Below, piece after piece: positions 12,792 through 24,200 of a stretch of 64,000 nucleotides of DNA. Each line of letters starts with the position of its first letter. Position 1 is the stretch's first letter. The DNA lies in assembly GCF_023278565.1 (NCBI RefSeq), contig NC_064677.1:4960001-5024000 (forward strand). Reading direction: 5' to 3'. The translations under genes were made by a program, and so were the position numbers. The DNA is from Colletotrichum lupini. Taxonomy: Eukaryota; Ascomycota; Sordariomycetes; Glomerellales; Glomerellaceae. Below the pieces are notes generated by a model. It saw nothing but the letters and a program-made list of their open reading frames with translations, did no database searches and was not told the origin of the DNA.

Positions 12792-13675
12792 CATTATTGC
12801 GTAGGGAATCGACCGGCTGTTGCTGTCGCCCTTAGGCCCAATAGACGTCTGCGCCTCTGGACGACGGCCGTGGACGGACGAGGGAGTACGTAGTTGTGCC
12901 GTGCCTTCGTGCAGGGGCAGGCCACGCAGGAGGAAGAGGGGGGGAAGCGTGAAGGTGAAGGTGAAGGTGAAGGTGAGGGGGAGGGAGGGGAGACCGTGGG
13001 AGGAAGAGGGGACCGTCGACGTGTGGTGGCCCTGGTGGGTGCGTGGGAGTTGGAGTGGGAGTGGGAGTGGAAGTGGGCGGAGGGTGTGGGACATCCATGG
13101 ATCAGGGACCCGACCTAGTCCCTACGGAGCACTTCTCCTCCTCTTCCTCCTTCTTCGACTAGAGTCTGACCTATTCCTAGACACCTAGACTCGGAGAGAG
13201 CTCCTTCATACAATACCTCACCACCATACCCAGTATTGAGTACGGAGTAGCTATTCCTCTCCCACTCTCTTTCACGTCCCAGTCCAAGCAGTGGAAGCCG
13301 CGCGCTGTACACACATGAAATGCGGCAGGTGGGTGTAGAGTTTACCCAGAAACTACGCCGTATCCAGTCCCTTCACTCATCCCGTCACTTTCATGATGAT
13401 GCTCGTGAGAATCACCACTCGTCTTTTCCTTCTCCTGCTAGAGCTCGAGATCCAACCACCAGACCTGACTGCCCAAGTACTCACTATCACCCTCACTGCC
13501 TGGTTATGACCGTAATGTAATCTTCCGTCTCTGGACTGACATGCACCGAAACTTGTGGCCGATCTGTCCCAGAATTATTAAGGGGCGAGGATATTCTGCC
13601 AGCAGCTCCCGATATCCTGCCCCCAAGTGTGGCTGCGACCGCCCCTGCCTCCGACCACGGAGCCCAGCTGCCCAT
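12792..13675. other. areA upstream region
   Basis: No convincing gene. It is purine-rich on the plus strand up to about 13080, then mixed. Short GATA cores are scattered here, but none is clustered enough to call as an AreA site. Confidence 0.5.
12949..12972. repeat. (GTGAAG)4 hexanucleotide repeat
   Basis: Four perfect hexamer units, followed by GTGAGG and further G-rich hexamer-like sequence (GTGGGA/GTTGGA units) to about 13080. It lies in the areA upstream region. Confidence 0.85.
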
Positions 13676-13733
13676 ACCCACCCACTTACCTACCCACTTA
13701 CCTACCTACCTACCTACCTACCCACCCACCTAT
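13676..13733. repeat. CTAC/CCAC tetranucleotide microsatellite
   Basis: Imperfect run of CTAC and CCAC units with an uninterrupted CTAC core near 13698-13722. It directly abuts the transposon-like fragment. Confidence 0.85.
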
Positions 13734-13739
13734 AACCAC

Positions 13740-14300
13740 CACTTCGTCGACCTCGCCGTCGCTGCCGCTGCCGCTACCGCTACCGCTAATTAAAGCTATT
13801 CCTAACGTTAATATACCGCAAGAAGAGAATAATCGCGAAGTAGACGATCCCTTCGTCTACTAGCATGCCGTCGATTACGACGAATACGGTCACGTGAAGT
13901 ACGACTGCCCACTTTACGGCCAGCGCTCTAGCCTGCCCAAGGCTAGAGCAGCACTTAACGAGGCTGCCCACGAGGCTGGCTTTGCGGTCGCGATCGAAAG
14001 TAGCAACGCCTCGCAGAGTTAACCCGCCCAAATAAGCGTCACAAATCCTTAACCTCGTTTATAGACTACCGCTGGCAGGCCGCTGCCAGCTTTTCGAGCG
14101 AGTCAATTGGGCAGCTGGGCAATTAGGCCAATTCGACGGAATCGTCGACTTGGGCTAACGCGTCGATTGCCGTACTTTTTACCAAAATAATTCAAGTCAA
14201 TTGACGGCCTCTGATTGGCCAACCCACTCGAATGCTGACTACGCAGAGCCCAGCTTACGTGTGTGCCCGAGACCGGCGGTCGTGTGGCGGTCGCAGCCAC
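13740..14300 (+). mobile_element. Decayed transposon-like fragment, family uncertain
   Basis: Sequence texture changes here: many TAA/TTAA and CG words and several short perfect hairpins. An open stretch of 52 codons (13864-14019) is bounded by in-frame stops at 13861 and 14020. It encodes a possible zinc-knuckle-like YDCPLYG segment and then KARAALNEAAHEAGFAVAI. That last string resembles the FAR1-type DNA-binding region found at the N-terminus of fungal Mutator-like transposases. Stops on both sides show it is dead. No terminal inverted repeats or target duplication could be located, so the borders are approximate. An unrelated decayed gene is the alternative. Confidence 0.35.
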
Positions 14301-17300
14301 ACTTGGGGGCAGGATATCGGGAGCTGCTGGCAGAATATCCTCGCCCTTATTAAGTTCCTGGTGCTGCTGTTCTTGCTTCCGCTGCTGCAATTGCTAGTGG
14401 GGGGAACAATTTGAACGGGAGAAGATCGGGACACTAACGAGACGCCCTCCCTTCTTCATCTGCCAACATGCACGCAGGAGGCGCGCCTGCTGCTGCTGCT
14501 GCTGCTGCTGATGCTGCTGGGAACCTGGCGCCTCGGCCTGTCTTCGTTCTCTAGAGGCGGGCAACAGGAAGGGCCCCTCTTCAGGGACCACTGGGACCGC
14601 TACCTCGCAGGGAAGTGAAAGCCCATCGTCCTTGGAAAGGCCACAGGCCGATCCTAGCCTGCGGTGACAGCAACCGACTGCTCTTCCCGGCACCCAAGGA
14701 CCAAGGGCCTGTCCACTGCCCAAATGGAAGATTACTTAGCCTCACGAATCGTTGGAGAAACTGGGCCTTCGTCCCCGACTCCCCGTACCATACTGCCGCA
14801 CTGGCTTGTTCCAAGCTGGGAGTATCCCTCTTTTGACCAAATATCCAATACCGCTTCTCTGTAACCCCGATACCTATCGGGCGGTTCGACCGAGACGAGA
14901 CGTTGAGTTGAGCCCAGTCATTCGAGTCTCGACTGCTCCAGCTCTCTGCTGCTCTGCGCCGTATCTGTATCTCTGAGTCCCTCGTGAACTTTGTGTGAAC
15001 CAACGTTGAGGTGGCTATAGAAGCTGATGCTCCGCCTATTCCCCGAGACTACTTCAGCCACAGCGGGTGCGAACCTGTAAGCAACCAGTTCAGGAGACAT
15101 TTGTCAGGCTGACAATGAGACGGCCGTGGACTGACCAGAACGAACAGGCAAAAAATACCGCTCGACCGTACGATGCCGCACTGCCTTTGCTGTGAAGGTT
15201 GCACCGAACCGGGCTGGTCTGCGTACCAGCGTGCCGGACAGCGGACGTTGAACTGGATTAGAAGAGGTGGAGGCCACTAAAAACGAGAGGCGGCAAGCCC
15301 CCAGACGAATGAGAGTCTCGGTGCCGGGTTTGGATGTACCGTCTAGGCTCCGTTCTGCGCTTCGGATTGTGGCCGGTCGGCATTCCTAGCTTGCCTATAC
15401 GTTGTGACTTTTCGTTTCCTCTCCCTCTGGTAGGCTGGTCCCCGAGACAGACAAGTGCAGACAAGTGCCTGGCTGCAAAACGCTTGCCCAGGAGCTGAAG
15501 AAGCGAAAATAGTAGGTATCGTATGCCTGGCTCTGGTCGGCCCATCCGCCTGCCCCCATCTGGCTCTCGGACTTGGAAGGGGAAGGCTTGTTCATGAATA
15601 TACCGAACTCATGGGATTCCCCGCCCGCTCTGTCATTTCTCTTAGACTTCAGTTCAAAGGTCAATCAACCGTCGACGGCGCCATGATCCAGGAATCCGTA
15701 GCTTACACGATCCCGCCGTCATGTTAGATTTCAGGGTCCTGTCGGGAAACATGGGAGGGAACTTGCAACAAGCAAGGCACGGTCAGAAGCCCGTCCGCCC
15801 CTTCGAGTCCCATCTCGGCGGAACTCCACCCAAGGCGACTTCACCTCGCGCTAAGGAAGCAAGAGAGAGGAGCAAATCGAGGCACCGCTGCACCAGCCGC
15901 GCCGGGCGGCGGTCCCTGACCATGCGTACCATGGTAATGGCATGGCAGCGCCAACACTCGTGCCCAACGACGTCGCCTGTGGGACCTTTTTCTGACTCCA
16001 GAGCCACAGTGACTCTGCTGCAGCGTCTTGGCCGTCTTTGACTTCCAGAATCCAGTTCCGGGCTTGCATACCTCGGATTGATCATTTGTTAGTTGGGTTA
16101 TTTGGTGGATAGTAAACGGGATCTCAAGTTGCTCCTGACAATGGAACGCGGCCCCAGCAGCTGAATCCGTCGTCTGTTCATCAGATCTTTCCCCATCCGT
16201 TTGCCTCTCCAAACCCCTCCAAATCGTGACCCGCATCCATCATCCACCGCACCACTTTGTTCTCGGGAATACGTTGGCAATTCTTTGGCTTGTGCATGGT
16301 GAACACGCATTTCAAAACACTGGGTTAATTTCAGTTCATTACGAATAGAGATCTGCTGTCCTTGAATGATCGCAGGCTGCGGTACCCGCACATGCTAATT
16401 GGAACCCCATGGAGACGGAGGAGCCACACATTGGTGATTTGGTCCAGGGTCCAGCGCCTTTGACTGGCGGGCTCACTTCCAAGGGACAGCTTGGAGTTTC
16501 TTCGGTACGTTTGGTGTTGTTAATTAGAGGCTCAAGTGCTGTCCGATACTTCGTCCTTGTCGCAGTATAATGCGCTTCGGGCTGCCATCGGATCGGAGAT
16601 GGGTGGCTAATGGTTCTTGAAGGAGTGAGCGTTCGTAGCCAGTTTAGGACAAGCTCATGCCAGGGGGCTGGTGGTGATTAATGATTGGTGCGCTCGCTGC
16701 GGCTTAGTGATGAGGTTGGTATGGCTATAGCGTTAATGAGTGCATTGACAAGCTCGCAAGGAACAGCAAGTTGGAGGCTTCATCCAATGCTCATCACAGA
16801 TCTGTTGCTTGATTGATCCTTGGGGCCACCGAGAAGCGAGCGAGAATTCGGGCGCACTGGACCGTGGCAAGCGTGGCTTGCGACCGGTTCGAACCCCACC
16901 AGCTGCCCTTCACCTGCTTTCTTCCCTGCCGATGCGCTTGGATCGATGCCGCCAATGAGAGACGTCGGCATGCAATAGTCTTGAACGGGTCGGGAGTCCA
17001 AGGTCTCGTACCGCGGCACTACTTTGCCCATGGCCTCGTTGAAGCTGTCGAACGTCTAGAACCAGGCTTCTAGCCGTCGAAAGGTACCAGTATTGGCGAC
17101 AAAGGCCCCCCCCCCCTTGACACTTCATCCCACGCTGCATGTCTGTGTCTGAGCCAGTCGAACGTGCTCGGCCATTGCATGGAACGATGCCGCCCACCGT
17201 GAAATCGCTGCGACTTAGGCAAAACCGACCACCCGTGCCATCTTATTGCGGCAGTAGATGAGGCTGGGTCGTTCTAGTGCATACACCCGCTGGTGGCTGC

Positions 17301-18200
17301 ATCTTCGCCCGTTCCATGACGAAGCTTGAGTGGAGTTCACACGTGCGGTGGACAGACCAAGATGGCAGTGGCCAGCCTCTCGCTGAAGTCCCTTGGCGGC
17401 GGATACGTTATTGCGTAGATGCGTGGGTAGTCATCGGTACGGAGTACCCATCCTCGCTTCTTTGTGATGATGGGTCTTGTCAGCCTTAGGCTTGGAGAAG
17501 ACGGGAATTATTTTGAATGTGCCGCTGGACTCGCTGTGTTCCATGTTGAACATAGGGGATGGGGGCAGGACAACGGTGGCACGGCTGCGACCTGGCCTGT
17601 CGACCTGGATTCGCGTCCACCTCTGGTCCCCCACGCGGCAGGCAACGTCTGAGCAATTGATGGTCATCCGATGGCAGGTCGATGGAGTTGGAGAGTTTGG
17701 AGGGAAGCACGGACTCCAGCAGGGAGTCAACTCTGCTCGAAAGACGTTGTAACTTGCTACCCACAGGGCCGAGCATGACTTTAGGCTAATGAGAGCCGCG
17801 TGTTTTGTTCGATATCCGTAGATCGTTCGTCCATGCTAATGGAGGCAATCTCGCGGCAGGCCGCAGGAGTGCAAGGTGGTAGGCCCAGGCCACGAACCAG
17901 GATTGGTGGCCATCTCAGAGCAGACTTGACTTGGTGGCCGGTCGAGTTGAATATGATATGCCAGCGACTGTAAGAGGAAACGAGAGGGGAGCAAAAAGGC
18001 AACGGAAGAATACCGAGCTCTATTTCGGGGCCATGCCGATTCGGATGCAGAGGGTGAGGAGATGTCGAGGCAGAAGAAAGTGCCTCATAGCTAGTCGTTG
18101 TGGTTGATGGATGATGCACTATGGGGGTGGGATACTCGAGACTTGAGAGTCGAGAGTGGCCTTCGCTTGTATTCCGATGCTCCGATGCAAGTGTGCTGCA
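14301..18200. other. Gene-poor region, first part
   Basis: Open frames are short, overlap each other in several frames and show no domain. Contents are a (CTG)8 repeat at 14487-14510, a C11 tract at 17106-17116 and one ACGGAGTAC word at 17439. No tRNA or coding exon is supportable. Confidence 0.6.
14487..14510. repeat. (CTG)8 trinucleotide repeat
   Basis: Eight perfect CTG units followed by ATGCTGCTG. On the minus strand it would encode polyglutamine inside a short open frame that has no other protein-like feature. Confidence 0.9.
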
Positions 18201-21200
18201 GCTCGCGAGACTAGGCCGGCATTGAGGGTTTGGGAGAAACAAAGGGCGTCAGCGTGCAGGAGAGGACGGAAGGAGATGCAGGAAGATGATACCTTGGGTA
18301 GGGAGAATAGCTAGCAAGCATCGAACCCGGCTGCAGACCCTCTCGGATGGACGTTGAGTATTCGTACGGATAGAGGTAGAGTTGGCAGGTGAGGTGAGCG
18401 TGGGATCCGCAAGGTGAGGAAGGAAGACGGCTGGAAGGGGAGGGGTGACAATGCAACAAACCTCGAGGTGTGATTCTGGATGAATGTACGGGATACCACC
18501 TCTTTTGCGGTTGCTGCATGTGCCGGGGAGGTATCCGGGACCGTAGAGGCAAGGACTCTTGAACACTTGCAGAGAAGGTGCAGGGAGGCCATGTTGGAGG
18601 ACCCCCACATGAGACTGGAAATGGCAGCAACATCCAGTTCTACCCAAGGAACCTTACCTTATGGTCTACCTGAAGAAAGTACGGAGCAACATTGGATAAA
18701 TCCGGAATCAGGTCATACCTACTGCCTACCTAACTCAAATACAGACCTTTAATTCTCAGGGCGGAATCGTTCCTGCCTCCCCGTCACGGACTGGGAAGGA
18801 AGGTATAATGGTAAGGCTGGAATGAGAAGGATATAGAAAGAAGGAAGGAGAGCCTAGAAGCACAAGACGAAGAAGGCGTGAGATGTCCGTATATCCGGGG
18901 AAAGAGCCACGGGGCCAAGTTTTACAACCTACGGAGTACCGTAGGTACCTAGCCCATTCGTAAATACCTACCTAGGTTGAGAGGCAGGTAGGCAGTTGCT
19001 CGCTCCTTCATTCCGTACCAGTGTTTCTTCGTAACACTCTACCAGTCTGTGGTCTCTTCTTAACATGGGAAAGTGAAGGGAATAAGAAACGAAGAAAGAT
19101 GACTCCATCCACAGACGCATTCCCCGCCAGACTTCTCCATTCTCTGCCCCATGTGCTCCATCCCCCGGTCCCATAACTTGTAATATATCCCTACCGAGTA
19201 CTCGTACTCTGCACGGAACCAATGCTACTGCTACTGCTACCCCTACTGCGACTCCTCACTTCCTCCTTCCCATGCTCCATTCTCACGCGTCCAAAGCGGC
19301 CTCCTCAATCCGACCTACAGTCCTCCAACCTGACATCTGGGCTTGTTGCTCCCGCCAGCAACGCTTATTCACGAACCTCCCTGTCTCTCTTACCGAAATC
19401 TTTCCTGTCATCCAACATCACTCGTCTCCCCTTGGTCACTTTCGTATCTCGATACTGACTGACTGTCCATGTCATACACGCATCTCGGATAACTCACCAT
19501 CAACTTCTGCCTACTCCTCTTCACCCGCTCAAAACCCGCCCGGAGCTGCTCCGCGACTCCTTACCCTCGTTGCCATCGACCTGGATCATCAAGGAGGCGT
19601 CTCAAGAATAGCTCCGCTTACAACTCGCCAATCCCTGCTGTAGTCGGTGAGCCAAAGACCCAACCCTCGATATAACATTGCAGAAAACAGACACACGTTA
19701 CGCATACGCATCGCCCACCCGGCCCTTCTCTGCTCTTACGAGTCATTTTGGAACCACCCATGGCACACTTCACAGACCAACATGGGCCTTATAGACCGAA
19801 ATCACCCATTACCTCGTGGCAGAAGGGTCCCATACGGGCATCTTCCTGGCTGTCACTTCGAGCCTGGCGGGCGCTCCTCACAAGGGTGCTTCTCGGAGAA
19901 TTGCAATTGCACGATTCAAGTTACTGGGCAGTTGCGAACCCAAATAAACTCAACATGACAGCGTTGTATAGCATTGCAGCAAGCTGCTTGTTTTTCCGGA
20001 TGCTCTTTGCAGTATTCGTACGGGTACTCCGACCGTACGGCACCGCTGACATTCTTTCTAATACGAACGCGTCCTCGATCCAAGGATGTGCCAACGAAGT
20101 TGGCAAGATGTGGAGACATGACGCCCGCAGTGTTATTCGTCTTTCCTCGAGCAGGCCTGCCCGGTTCCGCCAGGCTTATTGTTGCCGTTCAACATGTCCT
20201 GCGTAAACTGAAGCTCAACGGCGAAGTCTGCTCCGTACTTGATGACATGGTTTCTTTGGACGCTAAGATGCCAAGAGGATACGGGGGGCAGATTGTCACC
20301 AGCAATATCATGGGGGCCGCATCGACTTGAAGCAGACCTCCGTGGTAGGCTCGGATGTCGACAAAACACAACTTCTGATATGCACACTCCTCTGCTCTAC
20401 CAGCCGCAGAGTGCGTGAAAAACAAAGTCCTTCTAGGACACCTTCTAGGAGAGCTTCTTCAATCGGCTGTCACCTTTACGATAGAGATACTGTGGCCTAG
20501 CAAAGACATGACGAAATTCTGTTTGTCTATCTGTCAACACTAGATGGTCAACGTCGCTGCCGAGCCATTCAGGGCTCTCGGTTCTATGCAGGGTGCACTA
20601 TGCAGTCTCGCCCCCAATAGACCGATCTCCTACGACGACAGCGGCGCGCAGGGGTATATGCATCCGACCGCGCAGTTCTATCCTCAACTCGGTTCAACTC
20701 GCATCAACTGTGGACCATACGGTCCTATGTAGAGCTGCCGAGGGTCTGCGAATATCAATACACCTCAGTAGCAGCAACAAGATATCCATACGGTGGGTTG
20801 AACCGCTCAGATCAAGTTGGTTCCCCATGCCGACTCCCGACTCCTGTTGCGGCTTGCCCCGTCTGCACAGCTGTGGTCCTGTGGATGTTCGAATGTTAAG
20901 CCGCAGCGGCCGACGCGTTGCGTTAGTCCTCAGACACCTTAGGGTTCGACGAAAATGGAGCGGAAGGCAATGTGGCTTCCCAGCCTCCATTATCGGAGCA
21001 TGCAAGACATGCCTTGATGCCCAGCACCAGGCTAGAAATTGTACCTCAATGACTTGCGGAGCTACAAGGCCGTTCCGGAAACACTTCTTGACACACAGAA
21101 CAGCATCCACATCGGGGCTCTTGCTGGGCCTGACAGATCCAACATACGCTTTGGAAGGGGTCCAGCAAGCTTTGTCCACCGCTAATCTCACTACGTCGCA

Positions 21201-24200
21201 CTTTGACTTCAGTGGGAACCAACTTGACATGTGATCCTATAGAAGGAGGCCCAAGTCTGTGATGGAGGTTTTTGGTATTGTGGCACAGGTTGTCGCAAGC
21301 GACGTCGTGTTCTAGAACGTCCAGCGCGTGCGATGATATTGCATGGTGGTATTTGTGCCGCCCGCTGTGTGGCAGAGGAGAAAGTTTGGGACCGATGATG
21401 TGCATGAACGATCTTTACGTCTGGGAGCGGACAACAGGCCCGCGATCCCAAGGCATCGCCAGCATCCATACGTTTACCTTGAGACAATAAGCAAGCGGTT
21501 AGCTACTGGGAGGCTGAGAGCGATGAGAGTAAGCTTCGTTCCGTGTACGTTGCCTCAATTTTCACTTGAGTTCTTAGACAATGACACGAATAGGAAACAC
21601 GCCGAGGGAAGCTCAAAAAGCTCATTGTTATAACCTGGGATGGCCGGTATCGCAAATGTATTTCACCGCACAAGCACCGCGGCGGCGGTTTCAACCTACC
21701 AAACAGGTGTGGCAGCCACATAATACGCAGCAGCTCTTTACGCGAGAACGAGTCTTGACAGGCTGACACTGCCCGTCAGCCTTCTCGAAGAATTGTCGGA
21801 CCTGAGCCGATGGCTCTCTGCTAACACCGGCGCGATGTGCTCCGTAGTTCGAAAGTTAATGTGGATGGCGGTGAGTCGGAAGGAGGTGGACCTCAAAGTC
21901 CCCGGCAACGCCACCACAAAGTTGCCAAAAGACAACTGGGTCAGCATGGAGAAAGCGGCACGACTCACGAGCCTACTGCATTAGAATGGGCAACGGCTCC
22001 CTGGCTTGGTTCCCTGCTGGCATGCATCTGCTAATCGACAGAGAAGCGAGCGTTTAGAGCAAGGACCGGTCAGCCATCGCCTATTGGTCTGACTGATGTC
22101 TCTTATCGAGTCTACCCCCACATGGATATTTTAGGGCCCGGCAATCTCGGTCAAATTGCGTGCCCCCCACCGTCACCAACCTGCGGGTTTTTGTCGTGTG
22201 CCTCTCCTCGCTCGTTGCTGATCAACGAAGCCAACCAAACCACTCTCAATTGTCATCCAGAGGAATCGCAGAGCTCTCGGCCGAGGATCGGTGCCTATGT
22301 TCGTCACAAGTTGTGGAACAATCTTGTTGCGTCGCTCCTGGGTGCCGTGCCGGATCCATCGTGGTTCCAAGGGTCCATCGGGCAAAGTCGGCCGACCTGC
22401 GAGCTTCAGGCTTCAGTTGGTTGCCGGTTCTCAAAAGTGTCGGATATTAACGACCATGGTTTTTCGGAGGAGCGAAGAGCGACAAGCGCATGGTCGATCA
22501 AGTCTGAAAAGGGTTGCGTCCGCCGTGAAACCCTCGACTGCACCGGTCAGGCATGAAGGAGCCCCGCGTGGGGGTCTGATTCAATTCCGTCCTCACTCTC
22601 GCGACCCAAACAGGGCAGGGAGCATGCCAGCTGCGACCTCGATTCCTGTGGCGTGCGGCGGGTAGGGTGATCAACACCAGATCACCAGTTCGACTTCGCT
22701 CTACGGAAACTGAGGCGAAGTCACGGCCTCCATGCTTCAGGGGCGCATGTCCTCCACCATGACGCCTACCACGGTTCCTAGGCGGTAAGAAAGACGGCAG
22801 TTGTCTTGTGACGTTCAAACAGGTTCGACTTCGGGCCAATTAACCCTTCTTGGGGTTGTGGTGATTTGATGGTCGAATTCTCCTGCCCTCTCCACTGCCT
22901 GTCTATCACGGCGAACCTCTCTGAAGCGGTTCCTAGCCCAAGAGATTCGTATAGGTGAAATGAGAGGTTGCGTCGGCTTGGTCGAAGTGGTCGTTGCTGC
23001 ATACCGGTAGTCGCACGTCTGGTTCGAAAGAAGAATATTGGGGGAATGAAGACGACTTATAAGTTGCCGTCTTATCTGGTGCCAGATCTATCAAGGTGTA
23101 GGTTTGGCCAACAACGACCTGCCCCAAATAGGGCAGCTGACTCCTTTGCACCATTTTTCTAACAAATTAGCAATGCGATGCCGCCAGAGATCGGCTCGCG
23201 TGCGCAATCGTCTCCCTGTCGCGGTATCACTGACTTATCTGCCTTGTCTATCTCTCCTCTATCTTCTCCTCGGACCTGCCCTATCTGCCAAAAGATCAGG
23301 GCGTGCTGTGTAAGAACCAGAAACACTGCCCACGCTTCATTGGCCTCGCCGTCCCTTGAATGTCGAGGCGTATCTGCGAGGCATTCCCCTCTTATCTCCA
23401 GACTCTTTGGTTGCTGCTCGCGTGCCCACCCTTGCCGCAGTCTGTTGCCCGTAGCGGGAAGGCATTGGAGATGGCTTCCCCTTTGAAGATTCGCCCTGCA
23501 GCGCGCACATGTACGATGTTATGCATGTTTGGCGGCGGGAGGGGAGTGGATGGAGGCATTTTTCTTCTTTTCCAAGTGTGCGCCCTTCGTCGTGTCTGTT
23601 CTTTATCTATGCTCTGCGTGGGATTGTTTCAAGCGCACCTTCTTATCTGGAAGATGGGCGGTCTGGGCGGGAACGAGGGGCCCCTTATCTTTTCTCCAGG
23701 TTTTCCTTTCCCCGGATATCGCTTGCCGGTGGGCTGTGTGTTGTCTTGTTGAGATATAGATGCGAACTGCTGCTGCTTCTGCTGCCACTGCCGACCTGGA
23801 TTGTTTTCTGGCCCTTTTGGAGCTTGTTTCTCCCGCTAGTTGACGGTTTTTGCCGATCCGACGCTCCTCGAACTGCCTAGTGACCTACGAAACGACTATT
23901 TGAAACTTCTTCACACCGAACATGTGAGCACCTTTCCGTATGAGGGTTGGATGGATGATGGTGGTCAATTCGAATGGGACGCGAGGTCGATATACCAGTC
24001 AACAACAGCTTGAGTTAGGAGTATCGAACATGGTGGAAGGAATACTCTAGCGGTCTACCGGAATAACACTCTACTATCATGAAGTGGTGCTCCTCAGACG
24101 GGAGGTTTCTATGGTTCCTTTCGATGTCGAGGACGACTTCGAATGCGCTGGCTCCATCCTGCTACTACGTGGTCGGCCCGGCCAGTCGTCGGAGCGCGGT

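Noticed and set aside
12684..13094. 136-codon minus-strand frame with TFTFTF and PLPLPL runs
   Set aside because: Translation of GTGAAG and GTGGGA simple repeats, not a protein.
16860..16930. Possible tRNA B box (GGTTCGAACCC) near 16884
   Set aside because: No matching A box, acceptor stem or anticodon arm on either strand at the right distance.
20593..21234. 213-codon plus-strand open frame
   Set aside because: Starts at GTG, no domain, overlapping frames of similar length on the other strand, no splice context.
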